Below are positions 53,164 through 60,863 of a stretch of 64,000 bases of DNA, one piece after another. Origin of the DNA: UBA12170 sp964293475 (lineage in GTDB: Bacteria; Bacteroidota; Bacteroidia; Bacteroidales; UBA12170). The notes beneath the pieces are model-generated. The model was not told the origin of the DNA and did not search any database. It was given only the letters and a program-made list of their open reading frames with translations. The position numbers and the translations under genes were made by a program. Location of the stretch: NCBI GenBank assembly GCA_964293475.1, contig CAXYYJ010000017.1, forward strand, positions 26,081-90,080. Reading direction: 5' to 3'. The first letter of the stretch is position 1. The number at the start of each line of letters is the position of its first letter.

Positions 53164-53232
53164 ATACGCTATCATGCTGTGCATCATCATACACATCAAC
53201 ATTTCCATTTGCATACTGTTAAAACTGGCCAT
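53152..53232 (-). CDS. Met-rich leader peptide 2 of the metY-metX transcript
   Basis: ATG at 53232 to TGA at 53154-53152, 26 codons with 9 Met, mostly in the run MQMEMLMCMMMHSM. It is followed 21 nt later by terminator 2, and its last codons supply an antiterminator arm. This is the layout of ribosome-mediated attenuation as known for trp, his and leu operons, here with Met as the sensed amino acid. Internal Met codons are read by elongator tRNA-Met, so shortage of charged tRNA would stall the ribosome. The frame differs from that of metY. Confidence 0.82.
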   Translation of the reverse strand: MASFNSMQMEMLMCMMMHSMIAYGQK

Positions 53233-53244
53233 ACACTTTTTGTT

Positions 53245-53275
53245 AAAAAAAAAGCCCCTGCGTTTTGCAAGGGCT
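53245..53275 (-). terminator. Attenuator terminator 1
   Basis: On the minus strand AGCCCUUGC (53275 to 53267) pairs with GCAGGGGCU (53261 to 53253), with one G-U pair and a 5-nt loop, then a run of T (to 53245). It lies 24 nt after the stop of leader peptide 1 and 12 nt before the start of leader peptide 2. Confidence 0.88.
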
Positions 53276-53299
53276 TCTTTGTTGTTTAAACTATATCAT

Positions 53300-53371
53300 T
53301 TACACAAATTGTCCCTTAACGTAGCTTAGCATACGCATCATCATGGACATATTTGAGTTTTGTGTTTTCAT
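53300..53371 (-). CDS. Met-rich leader peptide 1 of the metY-metX transcript
   Basis: ATG at 53371 to TAA at 53302-53300, 23 codons with 6 Met, including the run NMSMMMRM. Codons 19-20 (AAG GGA; 53317 to 53313) carry AAGGG, which can pair with CCCUU (53273 to 53269) in the 5' arm of terminator 1, a weaker antiterminator than in unit 2. It lies right behind a TAnnTTTG box, so it would be the first thing translated from this transcript, perhaps almost leaderless. Confidence 0.78.
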   Translation of the reverse strand: MKTQNSNMSMMMRMLSYVKGQFV

Positions 53372-53379
53372 TTCGGCGG

Positions 53380-53387
53380 CAAATATA
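53380..53387 (-). promoter_or_regulatory. TAnnTTTG -7 box for the met attenuator transcript
   Basis: TATATTTG on the minus strand, 8 nt ahead of the ATG of leader peptide 1. No convincing -33 match. It predicts a 5' leader of only a few bases; a transcription start further upstream is possible. Confidence 0.55.
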
Positions 53388-53516
53388 AAAGGATTTTTAA
53401 ATAAAAAACATTGTAATAAAAATTACCTTTTCTTTTTTTCAGCTGTTTTTACGGAAGTCGGAATCCATTTTTTACTGATTTTAAAGGCCTTTTTTCCCAA
53501 AATATTTTGACTAACC

Positions 53517-53648
53517 TTGTAAAATAGCCAAAAAGTGTCCAATTTTACATTGTAAAATAGCCAAAAATCATTCAAAATAACCTTGTAAAATAGCCAAAAA
53601 TGCTTCCATTTTACCTTGTAAAATAGCCAAAAAATTTAAAAAATGATT
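53517..53648. repeat. Four-unit tandem repeat with an exact 33-bp period
   Basis: TTGTAAAATAGCCAAAAA occurs at 53517, 53550, 53583 and 53616, each copy identical over 18 bp. The 15-bp parts between are variable but related; two of them end in ATTTTAC just before the next TTGTAAAAT, giving short dyads at the unit joints. It lies between the divergent met attenuator and ywbE promoters. In one minus-strand frame it reads as a repeated FWLFYKV peptide, but without a start codon. The units are too short and the gaps too alike for CRISPR. Confidence 0.92.
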
Positions 53649-53716
53649 AAAAAAAGTTTGTAAATAACTGTTAATCTGTGAAATAGGTGACTTATGAAAT
53701 TCCGCACAATAAACCC

Positions 53717-53724
53717 TATTTTTG
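53717..53724 (+). promoter_or_regulatory. TAnnTTTG -7 box for ywbE
   Basis: TATTTTTG, 13 bp before the ATG at 53737. It supports that start over the in-frame ATG at 53722, which would fall inside the box. Confidence 0.6.
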
Positions 53725-53736
53725 CCAAAAAAAACG

Positions 53737-53949
53737 ATGGAAAATCAAAAAACCGATGGAAGAATTCGTGCCCACATCAAACCTGGCGATTTGGTTCAAA
53801 TTGTGCTTAAGAAGGATCAGTCAACAGGTGAACTTACCGAAGGTATTGTGAAACGGTTACTCACCAGCGCTCCAAAGCATCACAGGGGGATAAAAGTTAT
53901 GCTCGACGACGGACAAGTGGGACGTGTTCAGCATATTATAGAAGACTAA
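53737..53949 (+). CDS. ywbE: YwbE family protein
   Basis: A 70-aa protein with the YwbE/DUF2196 signature (IRAHIKPGDLVQIVLKKDQ, GELTEGIVKRLLT, HRGIKVMLDDGQVGRVQHI). It is a small beta-barrel-like fold of unknown role. It converges on the DEAD-box helicase gene. Confidence 0.92.
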   Translation: MENQKTDGRIRAHIKPGDLVQIVLKKDQSTGELTEGIVKRLLTSAPKHHRGIKVMLDDGQVGRVQHIIED

Positions 53950-53982
53950 TAATCCGCAGATTTTTAAGTTTTTTGGAGAGAT

Positions 53983-55092
53983 TTAAACCTGGTTGAACGA
54001 AATTCTCAGTTGTTGCTCCAGATATTTCACCTTTTTCAAATCGAAGGTATTCACCAAACAAATAGAAATTCCTTTTTGACCCGCGCGACCTGTTCGTCCG
54101 CTTCGGTGGGTATAATAGTCAATCTGATCGGGCATTTGATAATGAATCACATAGGCCAGATTTGCAACATCAATACCACGTGCAGCTAAATCTGTGGCCA
54201 CAATCACTTTTAAACTCCCGTTCTTGAAGGCTCGCATGGCCTTGTCACGCTCTTTTTGCAGCAAATCGCCATGAATGGCATCCGCCGATATGTTTTTGGC
54301 TATCAATTGTTTGGTTAAAGTCTGAGCTACTGATTTGGTTTTGCAGAAAATCATTCCTCTGCCATCTCCCTGTTTGTCGAGAAAACGAAGCAGAACATTG
54401 AATTTTTCCAGATCGTCGCACATAATATATTGATGTTCAATATCTTTATTGACTTTATTTTTTCCAGTTAATTCAATTTTAACGGCATTTTCCGAGAGAT
54501 GTGTATTGATAATTTGCTTAATTTCAATGGGCATGGTGGCCGAAAAAAGCCATTTGCTTTCCACTTTCGATAATTGACTTAGAATTTCGTTCAGTTCGTC
54601 CTTAAAGCCCATGCTCATCATTTCGTCGGCTTCGTCCAGAATCAGAGTTTTTACATGACGCAAATCCACCGCTTTCCGTTTAACTAAATCGATTAAACGT
54701 CCGGGGGTTGCTACCACAATATGCGTAGTTCTGCTCAATGCGGCGATTTGAATTTCAATTTTTGGCCCGCCATAAACGGCTTCTACAAAAATTTTGTCGC
54801 TGTATTTGGTATATTTAAACAGTTGTTTGGCAATTTGTTGTCCAAGTTCACGGGTTGGAGAAAGTATCAACCCCTGAATGGCATTGAGCTTTGGGTCAAT
54901 CCGGTGCAAAAGCGGAAGCCCAAAAGCCGCTGTTTTGCCTGTTCCTGTTTGTGCTTGTCCCACCAAATCGGTAGTGGTATTTAACAATGCCGGAATCACC
55001 TGCCTCTGTATCTCGGTAGGGATGATAATATTCATTTCTTCCAGCGCTTTTAAAAAGTCTGTCCTGACTCCTAATTCTTCAAAATTTTCCAA
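53983..55092 (-). CDS. DEAD-box RNA helicase
   Basis: A 369-aa helicase core: AQTGTGKTAA (motif I), PTRELGQQI (Ia), ATPGRLIDL (Ib), VLDEADEMM (II, DEAD), FSATMP (III), ATDLAARGIDV (V) and HRSGRTGRAGQKG (VI). It has no long C-terminal tail, so it is a minimal member. The long frame starts at ATG 55161, but a TAnnTTTG box (55107-55114) lies inside that extension. A TTG at 55092 (M)ENFEELGV gives the usual DEAD-box N-terminus, so it is preferred. Probably acts in ribosome assembly or cold adaptation. Confidence 0.9.
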   Translation of the reverse strand: MENFEELGVRTDFLKALEEMNIIIPTEIQRQVIPALLNTTTDLVGQAQTGTGKTAAFGLPLLHRIDPKLNAIQGLILSPTRELGQQIAKQLFKYTKYSDKIFVEAVYGGPKIEIQIAALSRTTHIVVATPGRLIDLVKRKAVDLRHVKTLILDEADEMMSMGFKDELNEILSQLSKVESKWLFSATMPIEIKQIINTHLSENAVKIELTGKNKVNKDIEHQYIMCDDLEKFNVLLRFLDKQGDGRGMIFCKTKSVAQTLTKQLIAKNISADAIHGDLLQKERDKAMRAFKNGSLKVIVATDLAARGIDVANLAYVIHYQMPDQIDYYTHRSGRTGRAGQKGISICLVNTFDLKKVKYLEQQLRISFNQV

Positions 55093-55106
55093 TGATATTT
55101 TTTTTG

Positions 55107-55114
55107 CAAAGGTA
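55107..55114 (-). promoter_or_regulatory. TAnnTTTG -7 box for the DEAD-box gene
   Basis: TACCTTTG on the minus strand, 15 bp upstream of the TTG at 55092. It decides the start: the longer frame would need transcription from further upstream. Confidence 0.6.
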
Positions 55115-55372
55115 TTTATTTTAATTGAGCTATTGGGAGTTAACCCATCGATTCCAGACAATCAGGTTAAATAATGAGTAAGCCTATAGCAGATTAAAAT
55201 AACCAATATCAAAAGGTTATTATAGTAACTCATTGGATAATAGGAGAATATGCAAGATGAATCTGTTTTTTTTAGTATTGGAAGGAGATTTTTTTGGTTA
55301 TTGGTATTTTTTGTGAAGATAGTAATGGGTAAAGGTTGTGGCAGGTTCAATGCTATTTTGTGGCATGAAAAT

Positions 55373-55384
55373 TGGTTTAAACCA
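55373..55384. promoter_or_regulatory. TGGTTTAAACCA palindrome, candidate operator
   Basis: A perfect 12-bp palindrome 50 bp upstream of the outer-membrane protein gene. Its half (ATTGGTTT, 55371-55378) is also repeated inverted at 55388-55395. It could be a repressor or activator site. Confidence 0.35.
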
Positions 55385-55433
55385 GTAAAACCAATTGGTA
55401 TATACTATTTATTCATCTAAAAATTTAAAAACA

Positions 55434-56048
55434 ATGAGAAGAGCATTAATTTTGATGTTAGGACTCGCTATGTCCTATAATTTGGTGGCACAAGAGGCCG
55501 CAAGGCAAAAAGAAGTAGGTATTGTTTTTAGTAATCTCGATCATTTCGGGTTGACCTATAAAACCGGAACTGCCAAATCGATGTGGAGGTTTACCACTTT
55601 GTTTATTAGCGGGAGCAATTTTACCGATTCCAATGATGACATGGAGAACAAGCAAACCAATTTGGGTTTTGGGCTTAAAATTGGTAAAGAGTTTCGCAAA
55701 GAATTGGCCAGTAATCTGGAGTTTCGATATGGTGCTGACATATCCTTCGCTTATTCCAAAGTAAAATCGGAATACGATGATATAACAGTTGCTGATGTTG
55801 ACAGGTTGAATGAGCAATCGCTCTATAAGCCCGGAGCAAATTTAATGTTAGGGTTGAATTATAAATTGTCCGATAACTTTGTAATTGGAGCGGAATTATT
55901 GCCGGGTTTCATCTACACAACCGGGTCTTCAATAAATAAAACTACCATCTCAGGGGTTGAAAATGAAGTTAAAGATGATGTTTCGGGATTCAATTTTGAT
56001 CTAACCAACAATTCGGTTCTATTGTCGCTGGTTTACCGCTTGAAATAA
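55434..56048 (+). CDS. Outer-membrane beta-barrel protein
   Basis: A 204-aa protein with a signal peptide (RRALILMLGLAMSYNLVAQ) and strands throughout (KEVGIVFSNLDHFGLTYKTG, NLMLGLNYKLSDNFVIGAELLPGF), ending VLLSLVYRLK. The frame extends 13 codons upstream, but the signal peptide fixes the start at 55434. No family name recognised. Confidence 0.8.
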   Translation: MRRALILMLGLAMSYNLVAQEAARQKEVGIVFSNLDHFGLTYKTGTAKSMWRFTTLFISGSNFTDSNDDMENKQTNLGFGLKIGKEFRKELASNLEFRYGADISFAYSKVKSEYDDITVADVDRLNEQSLYKPGANLMLGLNYKLSDNFVIGAELLPGFIYTTGSSINKTTISGVENEVKDDVSGFNFDLTNNSVLLSLVYRLK

Positions 56049-56065
56049 AAAAAAGCGATTTTTAG

Positions 56066-56111
56066 AGGGCTATAAATGGGAGTCAGCATCTCGTTTATAG
56101 CCCTTTTGTTT
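56066..56111 (+). terminator. Intrinsic terminator of the outer-membrane gene
   Basis: AGGGCTATAAA (56066-56076) and TTTATAGCCCT (56094-56104) form an 11-bp perfect stem with a 17-nt loop, followed by a T-rich run. Confidence 0.82.
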
Positions 56112-56315
56112 TTTTGTAAACTGGTTTTTAATTTTCGAAGACTCGAAGCCCTGAATAATTCTAACGCTGTCATAATCTTAATTGAGATATTGCAATCAAC
56201 CAGCCTGTTGCCCGCCAAAGTCCACCATTTATCAAAGATACTCAGGTGATTTGTTGAATCCACCAAAAGGTTTAGAGAAATTAAATAAATATTATGCAAG
56301 CATAATAAAAAAATC

Positions 56316-56323
56316 TATTTTTG
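56316..56323 (+). promoter_or_regulatory. TAnnTTTG box upstream of the acyl-CoA operon
   Basis: TATTTTTG lies 144 bp before the carboxylase start; the intervening sequence shows no gene. It is the best promoter candidate in the 417-bp spacer. Confidence 0.4.
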
Positions 56324-56466
56324 AACCCTTTGGAATGTGATGAACTAATCAAAAATTTATTATTTTCGGGCATCAAAACCCAATCTCCCCAAAAAACGAA
56401 AACTCTTGCTCTGAGCGATATTTCAGTTATGGGGATGATATTTTTTTACAAACAAATTTGTAGTCT

Positions 56467-58074
56467 GTGTATAGAATTAAATCTCAAATAGATACCACAT
56501 CGGAGGTATTTCAAAACAATAGGAAGCAATACGAAACGCTGCTGAACGAGTTCCGTAGCAGAATAGGAAATACAGTGAACGGCGCGCCCAAGAAAGCTGT
56601 TGAAAAGCATGTGCAGCGTGGCAAATTACTTGCCCGCGACCGCATTAACCTTTTGGTCGATTCCGGAACTCCCTTTCTCGAGCTCTCCACTTTGGCGGCT
56701 TATGGCTCCTACGAAAATCAGTTTCCTTCCGCTGGTATCGTAACCGGAATTGGAGTGATTCATGGAAAAGAAACCATCATCATTGCCAACGACGCCACCG
56801 TTAAAGGTGGTACCTATATCAAGGAAACCATTCGTAAACATGTTCGGGCACAGGAAATAGCCATGGAAAACCATTTGCCTTGCGTGTATATGGTCGACAG
56901 CGGAGGTGTGTTTCTTCCCGAACAATCAAAAGTTTTCCCCGACAGATTCGATTTTGGCCGTTTCTTTTACAATCAGGCGCGCATGTCGGCAGCCGGAATT
57001 CCGCAGATTTCTATCGTCATGGGCAGTTGTACCGCCGGCGGAGCCTATGTTCCCGCCATGAGCGACGAAACCATCATTGTGAGGGAACAAGGAACCATTT
57101 TTATTGGTGGCCCGCCATTGGTAAAAGCCGCCACGGGCGAAGAAGTTACCGCCGAAGAGTTGGGTGGCGCCGATGTGCATACGAGTATTTCGGGCACTGC
57201 CGACCATTTTGCCGACGACGACCAACATGCCATTGCAATTTGCCGCAATATCTTCGAGACACTGGAAATTGGTCATAAGCAGAACCTCAATCAAATAGAA
57301 ATAGAAGAACCCTTTTACCCCGCAGAAGAACTTTACGGCATAGCACCCGTCGACCTTAAAAAATCGGTTGACTCCAGAGAAATCATTGCAAGGATTGTGG
57401 ATGGCAGTCGTTTTCAGGAGTTTAAGGCTCGTTATGCGCCCACTATAGTAACTGGTTTTGCGCACATCATGGGATTTCCCGTGGGAATTATTGCCAATAA
57501 CGGCGTTCTTTTCAGCGAAACCGCTCTCAAAGGGGCTCATTTTGTGGAGCTTTGTACATCAAGAAAAATCCCACTTATTTTTCTGCAAAATATCACAGGA
57601 TTTATTGTGGGAAAAGAATACGAACATAAAGGAATAGCCCGCGATGGAGCCAAATTTGTTCATGCAGTGGCCAATGCCAACGTGCCCAAATTTACTGTGG
57701 TTTTCGGTGGGTCGTTTGGTGCCGGAAATTATGCCATGGCAGGCCGCGCCTACGATCCAACCCTGTTGCTCATGTGGCCAAATAGCAAAATCTCTGTTAT
57801 GGGGGGCGAACAGGCTGCCGATGTGCTCATTCAGGTGAAAAAGGAACAGCTTCAGGCTCAGGGGGCTGAAATGTCGCAGACCGACATGGACAGCCTTCGC
57901 AAGAGTATTCTGGAGAAATACGAGTACGAAGGCTCCGCATACTTTTCCACTTCCCGCCTGTGGGACGATGGAATCATAGACCCCGCCGATACCCGCAAAG
58001 TTTTGGCCATGGGAATAGCCATGTCGCTCAATAAAAAATGGGACGAAACCAAATATGGAATCTTCAGGATGTAA
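56467..58074 (+). CDS. Acyl-CoA carboxylase beta subunit (carboxyltransferase), methylcrotonyl-CoA type
   Basis: A 535-aa carboxyltransferase. It shows HVQRGKLLARDRINLL at the N-terminus, then VDSGGVFLPEQ, VFPDRFDFGRFFYNQARM and MGSCTAGGAYVPAMSDE, which match methylcrotonyl-CoA carboxylase beta rather than the propionyl-CoA type. The C-terminal half has GAGNYAMAGRAYDP and the closing ARKVLAMGIAMSLN-like segment. It starts with GTG. The partner alpha subunit is the fourth gene of the operon. The substrate is inferred from motifs and neighbours. Confidence 0.9.
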   Translation: MYRIKSQIDTTSEVFQNNRKQYETLLNEFRSRIGNTVNGAPKKAVEKHVQRGKLLARDRINLLVDSGTPFLELSTLAAYGSYENQFPSAGIVTGIGVIHGKETIIIANDATVKGGTYIKETIRKHVRAQEIAMENHLPCVYMVDSGGVFLPEQSKVFPDRFDFGRFFYNQARMSAAGIPQISIVMGSCTAGGAYVPAMSDETIIVREQGTIFIGGPPLVKAATGEEVTAEELGGADVHTSISGTADHFADDDQHAIAICRNIFETLEIGHKQNLNQIEIEEPFYPAEELYGIAPVDLKKSVDSREIIARIVDGSRFQEFKARYAPTIVTGFAHIMGFPVGIIANNGVLFSETALKGAHFVELCTSRKIPLIFLQNITGFIVGKEYEHKGIARDGAKFVHAVANANVPKFTVVFGGSFGAGNYAMAGRAYDPTLLLMWPNSKISVMGGEQAADVLIQVKKEQLQAQGAEMSQTDMDSLRKSILEKYEYEGSAYFSTSRLWDDGIIDPADTRKVLAMGIAMSLNKKWDETKYGIFRM

Positions 58075-58107
58075 TTGAAAAATGTGTAATTGTAAAAAAT
58101 AAAGAGT

Positions 58108-60018
58108 ATGGCAGTAAAAATTAAAACCCTAAGCGGATACTTTCATGAGTATCAAAAGAGTGTAGTTAACCCCGAGCAATTCTGGGGGCAACAAGCCGAA
58201 GATTTTTTCTGGAGAAAAAAATACACTTGCGTGCTGAAATGGAATTTCAAAGAGCCCAGAATTGAATGGTTCAAAGACGGTTTGCTCAATATTACAGAAA
58301 ATATTTTTGAGCGTCAGGTATTTACCTTAAACGATCAGCCTGCCATAATCTGGGAACCCAACGATCCAAACGAAGCCACTGTTCAGTGGACTTATGGGGA
58401 ACTCTTTGAGAAGGTGAAACAGTTTTCGAACGTGCTCATTTCCAAAGGTATTCAGAAAGGCGATCGGGTGGCTATCTACATGCCCATGATTCCCGATTTG
58501 GCGGTGGCTATGCTGGCCTGTGCCAGAATTGGCGCCGTTCACAGCATTGTTTTCGCTGGTTTTAGCAGCACTGCACTTGCCGACAGAATTATAGATGCCG
58601 AGGCAAAAATGGTTATCACCTCCGATGGTTCATACCGTGGCTCCAAACAAATCAGCATTAAACCCCTGATTGACGAAGCAGTGGAAAAATGTCCTTCAGT
58701 GGAAACTATAATCGTGAAAAAAAGAACGGGAACTCCTGTAACCATGAGAGCTGGCCGCGATTTTTGGTGGGACGAGCTCACTGCCGGCGCATCGTTCGAT
58801 AATGTGGCCACTGTGATGAATGCCGAAGACCCACTCTTTGTACTTTATACTTCCGGATCTACCGGAAAACCCAAGGGACTGGTTCATACCACCGCAGGCT
58901 ATATGGTCTATACATCTTTCACTTTCCGCAATGTTTTTCAATACAGTCAGGGCGATATCTATTTCTGCTCTGCCGATATTGGCTGGATTACAGGCCATTC
59001 GTACATCATTTACGGACCTTTGCTCAGTGGCGCAACCACTCTTATGTTCGAGGGCATTCCAACCTGGCCCAATGCAGGCCGTTTTTGGGATATTGTGGAG
59101 AAATACAATGTAAATCAGTTCTATACCGCCCCCACAGCCATCCGTTCGCTCATGGCCGAAGGAAATCAGTTTGTGGAAGGAAAAGAGATGAAGAGTCTCA
59201 AAGTTTTGGGAACCGTTGGAGAGCCCATCAACGAGGAAGCCTGGCACTGGTATCATGACCATGTGGGCAAAAACCGTTGTCCCATTGTCGATACCTGGTG
59301 GCAGACCGAAACCGGTGGAGTTCTCATTAGCCCGTTGGCTGGAATTACTCCTACTAAACCTTCTTATGCAACTCTTCCACTTCCTGGAATTCAGCCTGTT
59401 ATTCTCGACAATGAAGGCAATGAACTCAAAGGTAACAGTGTGGAAGGAAATCTTTGCATCGAATTCCCCTGGCCAGGAATTGCCCGAACCATTTACGGCG
59501 ATCACGAGCGCTTTCAGCAAACCTATTTCAGCTCCTTCCCCGGATATTATTTCACTGGCGACGGCGTGAAAAGAGACGAAGATGGTTATTATAGAATTTT
59601 AGGCCGTGTGGACGATGTTATCAACGTGTCTGGTCACCGAATGGGAACAGCGGAAGTGGAAAATGCCATCAACGAGCACCCACGGGTTGTGGAATCGGCT
59701 GTGGTAGGATTCCCCCACGACATCAAAGGACAGGGAATCTACGCTTTTGTGGTTTGTAACGATATGGATGAATCCACCAGCGAAGAAGGAATTATCCACA
59801 GTATTAAGATTGGGGTTAATAACATCATCGGGCCCATTGCTCGTCCAGATAAGGTATTGATAGTAAGTGGATTGCCAAAAACACGCTCGGGAAAAATCAT
59901 GCGGAGAATTCTTAGAAAGATAGCCGCTTCCGATTATACCAATTTTGGCGATACAAGCACCTTACTCGATCCAATGGTTGTAGACCAAATCATCGAAAAA
60001 TCGAAGACATTAAAATAA
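58108..60018 (+). CDS. acsA: AMP-forming acetyl-CoA synthetase
   Basis: A 636-aa acyl-CoA synthetase. It has the AMP-binding loop YTSGSTGKPKG, FCSADIGWITGHSYI, the acyl-pocket motif DTWWQTETGG (Trp limits the pocket to acetate-size acids), YFTGDGVKRDEDGYY and the C-terminal Lys in RSGKIMRRILRK. It would activate acetate or possibly propionate. Its place between the carboxylase subunits suggests handling of acids released by, or feeding, this pathway. Confidence 0.92.
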   Translation: MAVKIKTLSGYFHEYQKSVVNPEQFWGQQAEDFFWRKKYTCVLKWNFKEPRIEWFKDGLLNITENIFERQVFTLNDQPAIIWEPNDPNEATVQWTYGELFEKVKQFSNVLISKGIQKGDRVAIYMPMIPDLAVAMLACARIGAVHSIVFAGFSSTALADRIIDAEAKMVITSDGSYRGSKQISIKPLIDEAVEKCPSVETIIVKKRTGTPVTMRAGRDFWWDELTAGASFDNVATVMNAEDPLFVLYTSGSTGKPKGLVHTTAGYMVYTSFTFRNVFQYSQGDIYFCSADIGWITGHSYIIYGPLLSGATTLMFEGIPTWPNAGRFWDIVEKYNVNQFYTAPTAIRSLMAEGNQFVEGKEMKSLKVLGTVGEPINEEAWHWYHDHVGKNRCPIVDTWWQTETGGVLISPLAGITPTKPSYATLPLPGIQPVILDNEGNELKGNSVEGNLCIEFPWPGIARTIYGDHERFQQTYFSSFPGYYFTGDGVKRDEDGYYRILGRVDDVINVSGHRMGTAEVENAINEHPRVVESAVVGFPHDIKGQGIYAFVVCNDMDESTSEEGIIHSIKIGVNNIIGPIARPDKVLIVSGLPKTRSGKIMRRILRKIAASDYTNFGDTSTLLDPMVVDQIIEKSKTLK

Positions 60019-60038
60019 TTTAACCAGAATAAGCTACT

Positions 60039-60833
60039 ATGAATACTTACCAAACCATTGAATTGGAAATTAAAAATGAAGTGGGAACCGTTTGGCTCAA
60101 TCGCCCCGAAATTCACAATGCCTTTAATGAGGTGATGATTTCAGAGCTGATTGATGTTTTCGAGCATATCAACGAAAACGAAGATATCAGAATTGTGGTG
60201 CTTCGCGGAAGGGGAAAATCCTTTTGTGCTGGTGCCGATTTGAACTGGATGCGCAACGTGGCCCGCTATTCTTACGAAGAAAACTACAAGGAAAGTCTGA
60301 ATCTTTCCTTGTGTTTCTACAATATCTACACCTGTGCCAAACCCACCATAGCCATGGTTCATGGAGCAGCTATTGGTGGGGCCAATGGCCTTCTGGCTGC
60401 CTGCGATTTTGTGTATGCCGACGAAGAAACTACCTTCTCCCTGAGCGAAGTAAAAATTGGAATCGTACCTGCCTGCATCTCTCCTTATGTGACCAAGCGG
60501 GTGGGCGAATATGGTTCTAAAGAGCTCATGCTCACCGGAAAAAGGTTCAAAGGATCAGAAGCTGCACACCACCGACTCGTTAACCAGTCATTGCCAGGCG
60601 AACAATTGGAGCTGCATGTGGATTTCGTTATTTCTCTGCTCAAAACCAGCGGACCCAAAGCCATGACCCACTGCAAAAACCTGCTCTACGACATCTCCAA
60701 CAAGCTTACGCTGCAAGATGCCATTGAATATACCGCCCGCATGATTGCCGAAATCAGAGCCAGCGAAGAAGGACAGGAAGGCATGTCCGCATTTTTAGAG
60801 AAACGAAAACCAAACTGGGTGGTAGAGCATTAG
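60039..60833 (+). CDS. Enoyl-CoA hydratase/isomerase, probably methylglutaconyl-CoA hydratase
   Basis: A 264-aa crotonase-fold enzyme. It has the oxyanion motifs GRGKSFCAGADLNWM and MVHGAAIGGANGLLAACDFVYA, and FSLSEVKIGIVPA with the catalytic Glu. In a cluster with methylcrotonyl-CoA carboxylase it is likely to hydrate 3-methylglutaconyl-CoA to HMG-CoA. Other enoyl-CoA substrates remain possible. Confidence 0.88.
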   Translation: MNTYQTIELEIKNEVGTVWLNRPEIHNAFNEVMISELIDVFEHINENEDIRIVVLRGRGKSFCAGADLNWMRNVARYSYEENYKESLNLSLCFYNIYTCAKPTIAMVHGAAIGGANGLLAACDFVYADEETTFSLSEVKIGIVPACISPYVTKRVGEYGSKELMLTGKRFKGSEAAHHRLVNQSLPGEQLELHVDFVISLLKTSGPKAMTHCKNLLYDISNKLTLQDAIEYTARMIAEIRASEEGQEGMSAFLEKRKPNWVVEH

Positions 60834-60863
60834 GCTCCTTTTATCAACCGACTAAAAAACAGA

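Noticed and set aside
53039..53400. SAM-I or SAM-II riboswitch upstream of metY
   Set aside because: No multi-helix aptamer could be drawn; the region is filled by two leader frames and two simple terminator hairpins.
53430..53640. Minus-strand open frame with repeated FWLFYKV peptide
   Set aside because: It stays open because the period is a multiple of three; there is a stop directly upstream and no start codon.
53517..53648. CRISPR-like array
   Set aside because: Repeats are 18 bp with 15-bp gaps that resemble each other, only four units, and no cas genes. CRISPR repeats and spacers are longer and spacers unrelated.
55162..55350. 62-codon minus-strand frame
   Set aside because: Low-complexity AT-rich spacer, no promoter and no domain.
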